Below are positions 35,835-45,255 of a stretch of DNA of 64,000 bases, piece by piece. The translations under genes were made by a program, and so were the position numbers. Source of the DNA: Candidatus Bathyarchaeota archaeon (lineage in GTDB: Archaea; Thermoproteota; Bathyarchaeia; Bathyarchaeales; Bathycorpusculaceae); contig JACAEK010000056.1 in assembly GCA_013388895.1 (NCBI GenBank), positions 1 to 64,000 on the forward strand, written 5' to 3'. The number at the start of each line of letters is the position of its first letter. Position 1 is the first letter of the stretch. The notes beneath the pieces were generated by a model. It had not been told where the DNA came from. It saw nothing but the letters and a program-made list of their open reading frames with translations, and searched no databases.

Positions 35835-37169
35835 ATGAACATTCTGGAAAAATCGCTAAGAATGCTTGAAGAATACTCTTTATGCGATCACTGTCTAGGT
35901 CGACAGTTTGCTTTGCTCGGACATAACATGGAGAACAATGAAAGAGGATGTGCAATAAAACTAGCCTTGACATTAGAAGCTCACAATTTTGCTCTTTCCA
36001 AGAGTAAAGAAGGCATAAAAAACCTTAAAATCCTTGCAGCAAAAGGTTTCTCCGAAAAAGCGGCTAAAATACTGCAAAAAATGAGAAAATATGTATCAAG
36101 CAAAAGTCTCCCAGAAAAATGTTTCCTATGTGAAGATAGGTTTGAGAAGGCTGAGGGCTTGGCGCGAAATGCCCTTGAGCAACTTGAAGGTTACGAACAC
36201 ACGAGTTTCTTAGTTGGAATAGAACTGCCAGTCGCTGTTGAAGAAAGAGAAGATGAATTCAAAGCCAAATTTGACATAGGCTATAGCGAAAACATGCGAA
36301 ACGAGTTTGGAAGAGTCATTGGCAAAAAAATTGCTGAATGTAGTGGAACAATTGCAGACTATAAGAAACCGGAAGTTGTTGTACTTGTTAACCCTTTCAC
36401 TGAAGAAATGCGCCTTCAGATAAATCCGCTTTTCATTGCTGGCTATTATAAAAAATTAATAAGGGGTATACCGCAATCGAGATGGTTCTGTTCAAACTGT
36501 CGAGGAAAAGGCTGCAAAAAATGCAACTGGACAGGGCAGATGTATCCAGAATCAGTGGAAGAATTGATTGCAAAGCCCACATTAGACCTAACCAGCGGCA
36601 CCAAAGTCTCACTTCATGCTTCTGGTAGAGAAGATATTGACGCTCGTATGCTGGGCAGAGGACGACCCTTCGTAATAGAGGTGACAAAACCTCAAAGACG
36701 ATTTCTAAACCTCGAAAAACTGGAAGAAAATGTCAATATACATGCTAAAGGAAAAGTTGAAGTTTCAAATCTTCGGTTTGTAGACAAATCCTTTGTCAGA
36801 AAGTTGAAAAAGGCTGAATCTTCACAAAAGGAATACCGTGTCATGGTAGAATTTGAGCATAAAATTGGTGTTGAAGATTTAAATCTATTAGAGAAAAAAT
36901 TGACTAATGTCATGGTTAAACAGAAAACTCCCCTTCGTGTTGTGCATAGGCGTGCAGATTTAATGCGGGAAAAGTACATATACGAGGTGAAAGTAAAGAA
37001 ATTGTCGCCTAAAAAGGGTAGAATGTGGATAAGATGTCAAGGAGGACTTTATGTTAAAGAATTGGTGACTGGAGATGAAGGAAGAACAACACCTAGCGTC
37101 TCGGAAATTCTTCAAAACAAAGCGAAGCCTATGAAACTTGACGTTTTGAACGTGATTATGGAAGATTGA
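35835..37169 (+). CDS. pus10: tRNA pseudouridine synthase Pus10
   Basis: This 444-residue archaeal Pus10 makes pseudouridine 54 and 55 in the tRNA T loop. An N-terminal THUMP-like part has two CxxC pairs (CDHCLGRQFALLG about 17 and CFLCEDRF about 95) and a zinc region CSNCRGKGCKKC (about 215). The catalytic aspartate lies in HASGREDIDARMLGRGRPFVIEV (about 250-272). I chose the ATG at 35835, 28 bases after srp54. Confidence 0.93.
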   Translation: MNILEKSLRMLEEYSLCDHCLGRQFALLGHNMENNERGCAIKLALTLEAHNFALSKSKEGIKNLKILAAKGFSEKAAKILQKMRKYVSSKSLPEKCFLCEDRFEKAEGLARNALEQLEGYEHTSFLVGIELPVAVEEREDEFKAKFDIGYSENMRNEFGRVIGKKIAECSGTIADYKKPEVVVLVNPFTEEMRLQINPLFIAGYYKKLIRGIPQSRWFCSNCRGKGCKKCNWTGQMYPESVEELIAKPTLDLTSGTKVSLHASGREDIDARMLGRGRPFVIEVTKPQRRFLNLEKLEENVNIHAKGKVEVSNLRFVDKSFVRKLKKAESSQKEYRVMVEFEHKIGVEDLNLLEKKLTNVMVKQKTPLRVVHRRADLMREKYIYEVKVKKLSPKKGRMWIRCQGGLYVKELVTGDEGRTTPSVSEILQNKAKPMKLDVLNVIMED

Positions 37170-37180
37170 AAGGTGAAAAA

Positions 37181-37480
37181 ATGAAGAAATCACTGGGGTA
37201 TCGCGCTGGAACACGTCGTCTTCTAAGAAAGGAACCGAGAGAACATGGTAAAATCAGAATAAGTAAACTATTACATGAATATCAACCTGGAAGCCGCATC
37301 GTCATTAAAATAGACCCAAGTATTCAAAAGGGAATGCCTCATCGACGCTATCACGGCAAAATTGGAACAATCATTGATAAACGTGGGCGGAGCTACGTTG
37401 TAAGTGTGCCACAAGGAGACGCTGTTAAAGAGATAATTGTTAGACCAGAACATTTAGAACCCTATAAGGTGTCGCAGTAA
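37181..37480 (+). CDS. rpl21e: Ribosomal protein L21e
   Basis: This 99-residue large-subunit protein starts KKSLGYRAGTRRLLRK and contains the KOW-like HGKIGTIIDKRGRSYVV (about 64-80), diagnostic for L21e. It lies between Pus10 and RpoF. This L21e-RpoF-DUF655-KsgA-HemK order is widely conserved in archaea. Confidence 0.95.
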   Translation: MKKSLGYRAGTRRLLRKEPREHGKIRISKLLHEYQPGSRIVIKIDPSIQKGMPHRRYHGKIGTIIDKRGRSYVVSVPQGDAVKEIIVRPEHLEPYKVSQ

Positions 37481-37822
37481 ATGTCCGAAAAAGAAAGCAT
37501 AAGAGAAAAAGAAATAACTCTTCCTCAAGTTAAAAAACTATTAGAGTCGTTGGGCGAGGAAAATCTTGACCAGTTTCAACGTCGTACGCTTGATTACTTA
37601 TCCAAGTTTTCCAAAGTAGATATTGATGGTGCAAAAAAACTCGTGGAAAAACTTGTCGCAGAACACGGTTTAGAAACAGTCGAAGCAGTTCAAATCGTCA
37701 ATTGCATGCCAAAAAGCGTTGACGAATTAAGGGTGTTTCTCGCTGGTGGGCGCAAAATTTTCGAAACGTCAAAATTGGAAGCTATAGTTGCTCTTCTTAA
37801 TGAACAGCGAAAAGTGAAATAG
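37481..37822 (+). CDS. rpoF: RNA polymerase subunit RpoF (Rpb4)
   Basis: This 113-residue subunit forms the stalk of RNA polymerase with RpoE. The HRDC-like C-terminal pattern KKLVEKLVAEHGLETVEAVQIVNCMPKSVDELRVFLAGG is clear. It starts directly after the L21e stop. RpoE is not in this window. Confidence 0.92.
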   Translation: MSEKESIREKEITLPQVKKLLESLGEENLDQFQRRTLDYLSKFSKVDIDGAKKLVEKLVAEHGLETVEAVQIVNCMPKSVDELRVFLAGGRKIFETSKLEAIVALLNEQRKVK

Positions 37823-37872
37823 GCAAAGCCTATTACTATTTTTAAGCAATAAGACAATGAAAGGCGGGCGTG

Positions 37873-38439
37873 ATGGAGAAGCGATACGAAGAGCACGCTT
37901 ATGTTCTAGACTTCTTGCCGCACGGTCGTCCAGGAGTACAACCTTCTGGAAGAGCTGGTTATCGAGCAGGAGCCCTAGTCCAGCTGATAGGCGAAGAATT
38001 TTTCACTCTCCTAGAAGCGTTGGCTAAGGAGGGTGTTACCCTTAAACCTCATGACCGCGTCTATGTTGGAAAAGAAAATCGCGAGGAAATCACGTACATA
38101 ATTGGGCGTATTGGCTATGATGAGTTGACAGCCTCTGCGAGAGGAGAGCTTTCAACGGTCATCAGTAGAATAGTGCTAAACCGAGAGAAATGGTTCATAG
38201 ACTTCTTCAATACTACGAGGGCTATAACGCCTAGGATGCATGCTTTAGAGTTGATTCCTGGGATAGGGAAAAAGTACATGTGGCAAGTCATAAACGAAAG
38301 AGACAAAAAACCTTTCGAAAGTTTTGACGATTTGCAGAAACGTACAGAACTACCCAATCCAGTTAAGCTAATTACTAAGAGAATTTTAGAGGAACTAGAG
38401 GGCGAAAGCAAGTATCGACTGTTTACAAGAGCCCACTAA
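37873..38439 (+). CDS. DUF655 family RNA-binding protein
   Basis: This 188-residue protein has an N-terminal OB-like part with YVLDFLPHGRPG. A C-terminal helix-hairpin-helix domain follows (ELIPGIGKKYMWQVINERDKKPFESFDDLQKR, about 127-158). It is conserved in archaeal ribosome/transcription operons between rpoF and ksgA, where an RNA-related role is assumed. Confidence 0.9.
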   Translation: MEKRYEEHAYVLDFLPHGRPGVQPSGRAGYRAGALVQLIGEEFFTLLEALAKEGVTLKPHDRVYVGKENREEITYIIGRIGYDELTASARGELSTVISRIVLNREKWFIDFFNTTRAITPRMHALELIPGIGKKYMWQVINERDKKPFESFDDLQKRTELPNPVKLITKRILEELEGESKYRLFTRAH

Positions 38440-38461
38440 ACAAGCTGGTCCGCGAAGAAAC

Positions 38462-39274
38462 ATGAGTCTCTTAGAGACAACAAAGTCACTGCTCCGAAAA
38501 TATCGGATTTCTCCCAAAAAATCTCTCGGACAAAACTTCATGATTGATTCCTCAATTATTCAAAACATGGTTAATCACGCTTCATTAGATGTAGCTGATT
38601 TTGTGTTAGATATTGGCGCTGGTTTGGGTTTTTTGACACGATTTATGGCGGGTAAATGTGGAAAGATTTTGGCTGTTGAGTCAGATGCGAATCTCGTAAA
38701 TATTTTGCATAATGAACTTGCAGATGTGCCTAATATCGAAATAATCCATGGTGATTTGTTCACGAAGAAAATTCCAAAGTTTAACAAGATTGTGTCAATT
38801 CCACCCTATTATATTTCTTCTCAGTTGCTTCTTTGGCTCTTCCGACAAAAATTTGATAGTGCTGTTCTAATATTGCAACGAGAATTTGCAGAGCGCCTTG
38901 TCGCTTCTATCGGAAGTCGGAAATATGGATGGCTAGCCGTTGTCACACATTACTATGTGGAAAGCGAGCTTCTGGAAGCAGTCCCTAGATTGATGTTTCA
39001 TCCGCCTCCAGAAGTTGACTCTGTAATTGTGCGGTTAAAACCGAAGAGACCTTCACCATTTAGCTTAGAGAATGAAGCCTTTTTTAAACAGCTAACACAA
39101 TCATTGTTTACCCATCGCAACCGAAAGGTCAGAAATGCTACTGCCCCCTTTATTAAGAATGTGCGCATAGCAAGTGAACAAAAAACTACTGGGCTTGTTC
39201 ATTTCCTAGACAAAAGAGTAAGAGAATTGGCGCCTGAAGACTTTGGAGCATTAGCAAATGCGCTCAGCAAGTAA
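38462..39274 (+). CDS. ksgA: 16S rRNA dimethyladenosine transferase KsgA/Dim1
   Basis: This 270-residue enzyme dimethylates two adjacent adenines at the end of 16S rRNA. It starts RISPKKSLGQNFMID (about 15-29), the typical motif. The SAM-binding VLDIGAGLGFLTRFMA (about 48-63) and the motif IV segment VSIPPYYISS (about 111-120) follow. It overlaps the next gene by 17 bases. Confidence 0.95.
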   Translation: MSLLETTKSLLRKYRISPKKSLGQNFMIDSSIIQNMVNHASLDVADFVLDIGAGLGFLTRFMAGKCGKILAVESDANLVNILHNELADVPNIEIIHGDLFTKKIPKFNKIVSIPPYYISSQLLLWLFRQKFDSAVLILQREFAERLVASIGSRKYGWLAVVTHYYVESELLEAVPRLMFHPPPEVDSVIVRLKPKRPSPFSLENEAFFKQLTQSLFTHRNRKVRNATAPFIKNVRIASEQKTTGLVHFLDKRVRELAPEDFGALANALSK

Positions 39275-39881
39275 AAAAGTGTTTTTTGCTGACTACGTCT
39301 TTTATATTTCGAAAAATGTCTACGAGCCGGCTGAAGACTCGTTTCTTTTCGCTGAAAATTTGACTGTTAAAGAAGGCGACACTATTCTAGATGTAGGAAC
39401 TGGATGCGGCATATTGGGCATAATAGCGGCAGAAAAAGCCTCCAACGTCTTTGCTATCGATGTGAATCCTTATGCTGTCCGCTGCGCTAAGAAAAATGCA
39501 AAGCTTAACAACGTCTCTGACAAAATGTTCATTGTACAGTGCGACCTATTTGCAGCAATGAGAACTGGACAAAAATTTAATTCTATATTTTTTAATGCTC
39601 CTTATCTCCCTTCCGGAGACTTGAAAAATGCAAATTGGCTTGAGCGTGCTTGGTTAGGTGGAGTTGAAGGGAGGCAAATCATAGACCGGTTTATCTGTGG
39701 ATCACCGAAATATTTAGAGGAGAATGGATGCGTCTTTTTGATGCAGTCTACTTTGTCTGGCTTTAGTGAAACTTTGCGAAAATTTGAAGAAAATGACCTA
39801 AAAGCAAGCATAGTTGCAAGATGTGATTTGCCATTTTTCGAAGCAATAGCACTTTTCAAGGCTAGGCAGCAAATAACTTGA
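39258..39881 (+). CDS. HemK/Mtq2-like glutamine methyltransferase
   Basis: This 207-residue SAM methyltransferase has VYEPAEDSFLFAENL (about 20-34), LDVGTGCGILGIIAAEK and the catalytic motif FFNAPYLPSGD (about 113-123). The usual N-P-P-Y is here N-A-P-Y. The family methylates the GGQ glutamine of class 1 release factors. The start overlaps ksgA. Confidence 0.87.
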   Translation: MRSASKKVFFADYVFYISKNVYEPAEDSFLFAENLTVKEGDTILDVGTGCGILGIIAAEKASNVFAIDVNPYAVRCAKKNAKLNNVSDKMFIVQCDLFAAMRTGQKFNSIFFNAPYLPSGDLKNANWLERAWLGGVEGRQIIDRFICGSPKYLEENGCVFLMQSTLSGFSETLRKFEENDLKASIVARCDLPFFEAIALFKARQQIT

Positions 39882-39919
39882 GTTAAATAGATGATAGACT
39901 AATCGTTTGAGTGATTAGT

Positions 39920-40264
39920 ATGGAGAAAATGGTTGGATATTGCGGAATAATATGTTCTGATTGTCCAGTTTTTATTGCCACTCGAGAGAATGACGACGCG
40001 GAAAGGCGTCATGTTTCTGAAATTTTCACTAGGCAATATGGAACCGAATACAAACAGGTGGATATTAATTGCGATGGTTGTCCGAGCGATAGTTCACGTA
40101 TTTTCAATTACTGCAATGTTTGTAATGTGAGGAAATGTGGAAAGGAGAAACAAGTTGAAAACTGTGCTTGTTGTGGAGATTATCCCTGTGAAAAACTCTC
40201 TAAAGTGTTCGCGGAATATTCAAAAGCCAAAGAAACCTTAGATAACATAAAATCTCAGTTATAG
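39920..40264 (+). CDS. DUF3795 cysteine-rich protein
   Basis: This 114-residue protein starts MVGYCGIICSDCPVFIAT and contains eleven or more cysteines in CxxC pairs (CDGCPSD, CNVCNVRKCG, CACCGDYPCEKL). This is the DUF3795 pattern, thought to bind zinc or an iron-sulfur cluster. A GTG at 39911 is an alternative start. The function is unknown. Confidence 0.8.
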   Translation: MEKMVGYCGIICSDCPVFIATRENDDAERRHVSEIFTRQYGTEYKQVDINCDGCPSDSSRIFNYCNVCNVRKCGKEKQVENCACCGDYPCEKLSKVFAEYSKAKETLDNIKSQL

Positions 40265-40265
40265 T

Positions 40266-40616
40266 TTAGCTGTATTCTCTGAATGTGTAGTTGCATTTTG
40301 TGCAGCGTAGGAATTGAGTTGACGACTCGTCAGCGCCTCTTGTTTGTACTTGCCAAACATAGGCTAGGTTGTTTCCGCATTTTGGGCATTCAATTCTAAC
40401 CGTGGGTAATGTTCGAAGTTTCTGTTCTTCTTTGCTTATTACTGCCACCAATTGTTGCGGCTTATGTTGTATAACTTTTGCCACCTTTGGCTCCACTTCT
40501 TTACTCGATGAGTGTTTTCTGTAACCACATTTTGGACAAACTAATGATACAGATGCCTCTTTGCCTTTTCCCTTTTTAGGCACCAATCGAGAGCCACACT
40601 TCGGACAAAATTCCAT
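40266..40616 (-). CDS. tfs: Transcription factor S (TFS)
   Basis: This 116-residue archaeal TFIIS-like cleavage factor has an N-terminal zinc ribbon CPKCGSRL...CPKCGYRK and a C-terminal one CPKCGNN...CTKCNYTFREYS. The two ribbons are separated by a linker. RGADESSTQFLRC carries the acidic D-E pair that enters the polymerase channel and stimulates RNA cleavage. I chose the ATG at 40616 because residues upstream of it are unrelated. Confidence 0.94.
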   Translation of the reverse strand: MEFCPKCGSRLVPKKGKGKEASVSLVCPKCGYRKHSSSKEVEPKVAKVIQHKPQQLVAVISKEEQKLRTLPTVRIECPKCGNNLAYVWQVQTRGADESSTQFLRCTKCNYTFREYS

Positions 40617-40695
40617 AGCTTTTTTCTCCGCTATTCGTCTGTTCTCCCTTACATGGCGCCTTTTAAACTTTTTCTTACTACAATAAATATTGATG

Positions 40696-41283
40696 CTAAG
40701 TAGCGCTAAGTCCAGAAGCAATCAAATGAGCTACACGTAATGCCTCTGGGACGTTACTTCGAGTTGAAGTTAATCTTAGAATCTTTTTTGCGTCTTCTTC
40801 GCAGATTCCAGAATATTGCATGTAGACCGTTTCTCGTTTGTTCCTAGTGTCAACTTGAATTATTTCCCCAGTATTTCGAATAGCCTTCCATCGCTCTCTA
40901 CTTTTTGGCAAATGCCTCAAGGCTTCGCGAATTTCTTTAAAATTAGGTTTATCTCGTGTGACAGCTAAAACTGGAAGTTTGGTCTTCGCATTTAACTTTT
41001 TGGCGTCAACAACGTTGAATCCAGCAAATGTTATCCCATTGAGCATTATAACCCTTAACTGCTTGTAGTGTGGCGAATTGAGTACCATTGACGCTATTTT
41101 TGTCGTAGCGTCGAAACCGTCGATTTTTATCTTAGTGTGCATTACACCATCAAGCCAATATCCGCCTCGGAAAACAACTCCCACAACTAGCACAAGACCT
41201 TTTGAATGGGAAGTAAATGTTCCGTCGTCAACGCCGAGAACACGAATTTCCGGCTTAATTACACGAAATTTCCTGCAAACCAA
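40696..41283 (-). CDS. DUF99 family protein (endonuclease V-like fold)
   Basis: This 195-residue archaeal protein has a VLGVDDGTF start (about 15-23), VIMLNGITFAGFNVVDAKKL (about 98-117) and LPVLAVTRDKPNF. The family is distantly related to endonuclease V, with conserved aspartates at the first strand. No activity is established. It lies next to TFS. Confidence 0.85.
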   Translation of the reverse strand: MVCRKFRVIKPEIRVLGVDDGTFTSHSKGLVLVVGVVFRGGYWLDGVMHTKIKIDGFDATTKIASMVLNSPHYKQLRVIMLNGITFAGFNVVDAKKLNAKTKLPVLAVTRDKPNFKEIREALRHLPKSRERWKAIRNTGEIIQVDTRNKRETVYMQYSGICEEDAKKILRLTSTRSNVPEALRVAHLIASGLSAT

Positions 41284-41389
41284 AACAATTCCTCGATAAT
41301 GTTATCCAAAAATATAAGATAAGAACTGTTATAAATTTACTGAGAAAGATTTCCATAGGCTTATAAACTGTTTCTCGTCATTTAAAATC

Positions 41390-42013
41390 ATGCAAGTTGA
41401 ATTTGTCGTTGCCATTGTCATTTTGATTTGTTTAATTTTCTTTGTCTCAATTAACTTACACAATATTCTGGTAGTTCACAAACGCAGAGGACATGTGAAA
41501 ACTTGTGCTGAAGTTGAACATCCTTATGGATTTGTCGTAAATATGGCTGGAATCGGAACACTTGTTTACTTTCTAGAAGTCTTTGCATATTTATTTCTTG
41601 TTTTTGCTGGTTTAACTTCCCTATTGCGTGACGTGCCCTTTTACTTCGAGTTTTCGTTAACGCCTCTTGTCCAGATTCTAGGCTTAGTTTTGACCATAAC
41701 GGGATATTCTATCTTCATTTGGAGCGTAATCATTAGAGGTCAATATGCAACTTCTTGGGCTATGCCGGAAAATCAAAAACTAGTAACATGGGGACCATAC
41801 AAGTATGTGAGACATCCTTCTTGTCTAGGCTACTTTCTCATGTTCTTCGGACTCTTCTTCATATGGCCAAACCTGCTTACACCTATTTCTCTATTGGCTA
41901 TCCCAGGCTATTTTAGTGTCGCTTCGAAAGAGGAACAACTCTTAGCCCAACGTTTCGGCGACGAATATCTAAACTATCAAAAAAGAACCGGAAGATTTAC
42001 TCCGAGACTGTAA
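41390..42013 (+). CDS. Isoprenylcysteine/phospholipid methyltransferase-like membrane protein
   Basis: This 207-residue protein has about five membrane helices and the ICMT/PEMT signature in its C-terminal half: NQKLVTWGPYKYVRHPSCLGYFLMFFGLFF (about 128-157), with the RHP motif, and EEQLLAQRFGDEYLNYQKRTGRF. The family methylates isoprenylated cysteines or lipids with SAM. The substrate is not clear. TATA-like CTTATAAAC lies about 30 bases upstream. Confidence 0.82.
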   Translation: MQVEFVVAIVILICLIFFVSINLHNILVVHKRRGHVKTCAEVEHPYGFVVNMAGIGTLVYFLEVFAYLFLVFAGLTSLLRDVPFYFEFSLTPLVQILGLVLTITGYSIFIWSVIIRGQYATSWAMPENQKLVTWGPYKYVRHPSCLGYFLMFFGLFFIWPNLLTPISLLAIPGYFSVASKEEQLLAQRFGDEYLNYQKRTGRFTPRL

Positions 42014-42126
42014 AAAGCTTGTCCCATAAGAAACTGAATCATATTTTGACCCTATTAGAGGGGCCTAGAACTGCTGCGCACGAACACACATAAGCATATT
42101 AGTAAACCAACACAAACAACACAACC

Positions 42127-42516
42127 ATGCCCAAACACACCTATACATTCACAAAAAAACGCCACAACCTAACACAGATACTAACAGACCACGATTTAGC
42201 CTCCCTCGGAGACGCATATGTAAACTTTGCCTACTCACTAGCCCTCTCAGACAGAATTGGGAAACCTTCAGGCGCCAAGACGAAAGGGAGTATGCTCGCT
42301 GAAGCCCTTAGAAAGGCTGGGTTGAGAAAATATCTGCCATCAAGAATGACTCGACACATGTTAGCTGATGCTGCAGAAGCATTGATAGTTTATGCTTGGC
42401 TCGATGGCGATATAACACTAGAAGAGTGTGTTGTCGTTCTTGAAAAGGATGATGATATCACTAGCGGTTTAAGTCAACTACTCAACATAATAAAAACGCG
42501 AATCAAGCTTTTTTAA
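42127..42516 (+). CDS. Archaeal RNase III-like family protein
   Basis: This 129-residue all-helical protein has ASLGDAYVNFAYSLALSDRIGKPSGAK (about 25-51), SRMTRHMLADAAEALIVYAWLDG and EECVVVLE, which match the archaeal ribonuclease III-like family. The first 45 codons are A/C-rich and T-poor, while the rest have the usual composition. The switch is near 42255. It overlaps the rpoL end tail-to-tail by 14 bases. Confidence 0.78.
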   Translation: MPKHTYTFTKKRHNLTQILTDHDLASLGDAYVNFAYSLALSDRIGKPSGAKTKGSMLAEALRKAGLRKYLPSRMTRHMLADAAEALIVYAWLDGDITLEECVVVLEKDDDITSGLSQLLNIIKTRIKLF

Positions 42517-42787
42517 GAACTTTTTGCAGTTCTTTGCCGAATTCTTTGTTTGTTTCTCGTATCTTTTCCACGGCACTCTGTAAGACTTCTTCTGCCTTCA
42601 TTCTGCCCTTTGTACGAACATAAATTATAGCGTTTGAGGCTAAAGGATGCGGCACGTCATAGCCTGCTGACTCCACATGAGCATCTTCTAAAAGCCTTTT
42701 TTGAAGCAGATTGCAGAGTGTATGTCCAACCCCTTCTACTTCGATTTTAAGTTCATTTGCAGTTTTCTTCAAAGCCTTAACTTTCAT
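42503..42787 (-). CDS. rpoL: RNA polymerase subunit RpoL (Rpb11)
   Basis: This 94-residue subunit has the dimerisation-fold signature GVGHTLCNLLQKRLLEDAHVESAGYDVPHPL (about 20-50), diagnostic for Rpb11/RpoL, which pairs with RpoD in polymerase assembly. It follows csl4 on the minus strand by 17 bases. Confidence 0.94.
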   Translation of the reverse strand: MKVKALKKTANELKIEVEGVGHTLCNLLQKRLLEDAHVESAGYDVPHPLASNAIIYVRTKGRMKAEEVLQSAVEKIRETNKEFGKELQKVLKKA

Positions 42788-42804
42788 TTTTCTCTATCCT
42801 TCTA

Positions 42805-43380
42805 TTATAGTGCTCCTTTTCCATAATCCAATGTAGTCTTACGTTTTTCAATCTTTCCACATCTTGGACAATATGCGGTTTGCCTCTTTGCCTCTAACTC
42901 ATAGCCACATTGTGAACAAAATGCGTAGACCACGCCTAAATTCCTATCTTTCGTGGACAAATGGTAAACTTGGTTCTTTTCACTAATCACTTCAGCTCTC
43001 ATAATGTCGCCAGGTTTGCAAACGTCAAACATGGACTCTACATAGCTAGGCTGCACGTCAGAAATGTGAAGGATGCCTGTGAAGAAGCCAGAAAGTTGCT
43101 TATTACCAATCTTGAAGATTCTTATGCTAGCGTTCTCTGCCTGAACGCTCGAAACTTGTCCTAGAACTATACTTTCAATTTTCGGAATCTTGGCACCATG
43201 AACTAACGGATAAACCGAAACACGTTTGTTCGAAAGATCAAGCAACGCTCGACCTACAATTCCTGAATAGATGATTCCGTCTTTAACGTAAGTTCCAGGG
43301 TCCGGGGTGAACTCCTCAATTACACCTAGACTGTCGCCTGGCAACACAATTTTCCCACTTTTTCGCTCAGACGAATTCAA
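42805..43380 (-). CDS. csl4: Exosome subunit Csl4
   Basis: This 191-residue RNA-binding cap protein of the archaeal exosome has an N-terminal domain (VLPGDSLGVIEEFTPDPGTYVKDG about 12-35) and an S1 domain with GILHISDVQPSYVESMFDVCKPGDIM. The C-terminal zinc ribbon is CSQCGYELEAKRQTAYCPRCG (about 154-174). The csl4-rpoL-METTL5-like-dph2 order is typical of archaeal translation clusters. Confidence 0.93.
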   Translation of the reverse strand: MNSSERKSGKIVLPGDSLGVIEEFTPDPGTYVKDGIIYSGIVGRALLDLSNKRVSVYPLVHGAKIPKIESIVLGQVSSVQAENASIRIFKIGNKQLSGFFTGILHISDVQPSYVESMFDVCKPGDIMRAEVISEKNQVYHLSTKDRNLGVVYAFCSQCGYELEAKRQTAYCPRCGKIEKRKTTLDYGKGAL

Positions 43381-43542
43381 ATTCTTTTAAACTCCTTTTT
43401 TGCCATTGTCACGTTTTAGTGCAATTAATACATATGGTGAAATGATCATGCATTTTGTGGATGATTACAGTTGTCATTTCTACCCACCTCAATAAACCTT
43501 TTCGTTTAATAACAATTTTAGACATGATAAGCGACAACTCTT

Positions 43543-44241
43543 TCATTTCTTTTCTATAACAAATAGGTCAACTATGAACTCATGTCTTTTTTTGCAATGA
43601 AAGCTGAACATATGTGGAACTGTCATAATCATGCTGTGCACGGCTCTAATTTTTCCCCTGTGGTCTTCAACAAATTTTTCCAAGAAAGGAGAAGGCGTTA
43701 CCAACGGAATATGGGCTCTCTGTGTCTTTAGCTTTTTTAAAAGGATTCTGTCTCTTTCTGGATGCCTGTGAAGTGAGTAGATAACTTTAGCTGATTCTAG
43801 GGCTTTTCTCACGAATTTTCTGTCCGCCCTTCGTTTTTGTATACCAAATGGCGGGTTTTGTAGAACAGTGTCAAAGCTTCCTTGAAGTGCGTCTATATCT
43901 CCAGTTATCCACTGGACTTTTTCCTTTAAACCTGTCTTCACTGAATTTTCAAAGGCTACCTTTGTTGCATCTCTGTCTACATCAATGCCTACGACATGTC
44001 GCGCGCCCAAAAACGCGGCTCCTAGAGCGAGTCTTCCAGTGCCACATCCTAAATCCAAAATTGTTTTATCAATTACGTCGTCATATGTGTAAGCTGCCAT
44101 ATGAAGCATGGTTGCAGCGACGTCGGTGGGAATCGTGTATTGTTCGAGGTTTGGTTTAGGAAATGGATGCGAATCAATGTGCGAAAGGAATGTCTCTAAT
44201 TCTAGTTTCCGAACAAGCCTTCTTTGCATAACTTTTCCCAA
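43543..44241 (-). CDS. METTL5-like rRNA adenine methyltransferase
   Basis: This 232-residue SAM enzyme has ILDLGCGTGRLALGAAFLGA (about 57-76), VGIDVDRDA, and catalytic NPPFGIQKRRADRKFVRKAL (about 126-145). Its homologues METTL5/DUF4917-type proteins make m6A in small-subunit rRNA. It starts inside the end of dph2, with an internal ATG at 44229 as an alternative start. Confidence 0.88.
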   Translation of the reverse strand: MGKVMQRRLVRKLELETFLSHIDSHPFPKPNLEQYTIPTDVAATMLHMAAYTYDDVIDKTILDLGCGTGRLALGAAFLGARHVVGIDVDRDATKVAFENSVKTGLKEKVQWITGDIDALQGSFDTVLQNPPFGIQKRRADRKFVRKALESAKVIYSLHRHPERDRILLKKLKTQRAHIPLVTPSPFLEKFVEDHRGKIRAVHSMIMTVPHMFSFHCKKRHEFIVDLFVIEKK

Positions 44242-45203
44242 GATAACTCTCCAACGACGACTAACGCTTCATTAACTGTAAGCACTGGCTTTTGAAATCT
44301 TGAAGCATCGTCGAGTGATATTCTTGGACATGCAGTGTTTACATAAGCGTCTATTGTTGGAAACGCTATAAGCGTTTCCGGAGTAATCTCTTTAGTAGTT
44401 AAAATACAAGCTGCTTTTTCCTTTCCTTCAAGTTTCTTTTTCACGTCTAATGCTTCTTCAAATTTTATCTGTCCTGGTTTTAGTCCAACTAAAACTGCAA
44501 AGTTTTTCGCTCTTTTTGCCTCTTCAATGCTGGCCCATCTTTGCTTTATAATTTTGTCAGCTTCCTTATCAATTGAATACGCTCTGTTTTCATAAGGGTC
44601 CGCAACCACTGTGGGTCTTGATGTTGAAAGGGCGACACCTAAAGCGTGAAATTTTCCGCCGCCAACAAAGAGGAACGCGTCAACATCTTTGGCTATTGAT
44701 TTAGCGTTACTGTAATCGCAACCAATAACTTGTCCTGGATAATTCAAACGCCCAGCATCACCAATCACAACTACTTTTCGTGCGTGAAGCAAGATTTCTT
44801 TAGCTTCATCAAGTGTCTGCACATGTTGAACAGATGTGGTTAATCCTATCTTCTGATAATTCTTTAGCATTGGTAAAGCTTCTGTGACAGCGTTATTTAC
44901 ATTTAGGGTGGCTCTTGCTTCGACATAAATCGTGGGAACACGTTCATATCTAAGCAGTTTAGCATGTCCATAATGGATCAACAAATCCACGTTCAGCCTT
45001 TCAGCTTCTACGATTGCTAAATCGCATGCGCCGTAGCATGGGTCTGCAGAAACTATCGGTAGGGCTCCAAATCTCTCAATAGTTTTAGCTATATGCAGCG
45101 TCTCAGGTTTTAGTCCTTCAGGAAGCTGAATTAGAACGCGCTTTGCATTCAATCTGAGTATTTCCCGCTTTATCCTTTCCTGCTCAAAATCGTAGTGCTT
45201 CAT
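44202..45203 (-). CDS. dph2: Diphthamide synthase Dph2
   Basis: This 333-residue radical-SAM-like 3-amino-3-carboxypropyl transferase modifies a histidine on EF-2. The three cluster cysteines are in SADPCYGACDLA (about 60-71), VIGCDYSNAKS (about 164) and NTACPRISLDD (about 281). I chose the ATG at 45203, because about 50 codons upstream are unrelated. It shares its 3' end with the METTL5-like gene. Confidence 0.93.
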   Translation of the reverse strand: MKHYDFEQERIKREILRLNAKRVLIQLPEGLKPETLHIAKTIERFGALPIVSADPCYGACDLAIVEAERLNVDLLIHYGHAKLLRYERVPTIYVEARATLNVNNAVTEALPMLKNYQKIGLTTSVQHVQTLDEAKEILLHARKVVVIGDAGRLNYPGQVIGCDYSNAKSIAKDVDAFLFVGGGKFHALGVALSTSRPTVVADPYENRAYSIDKEADKIIKQRWASIEEAKRAKNFAVLVGLKPGQIKFEEALDVKKKLEGKEKAACILTTKEITPETLIAFPTIDAYVNTACPRISLDDASRFQKPVLTVNEALVVVGELSWEKLCKEGLFGN

Positions 45204-45255
45204 AACATTTCGCCAAAAATCAAAATTGACTTTTAAAAAGAGAATATGGAAACTG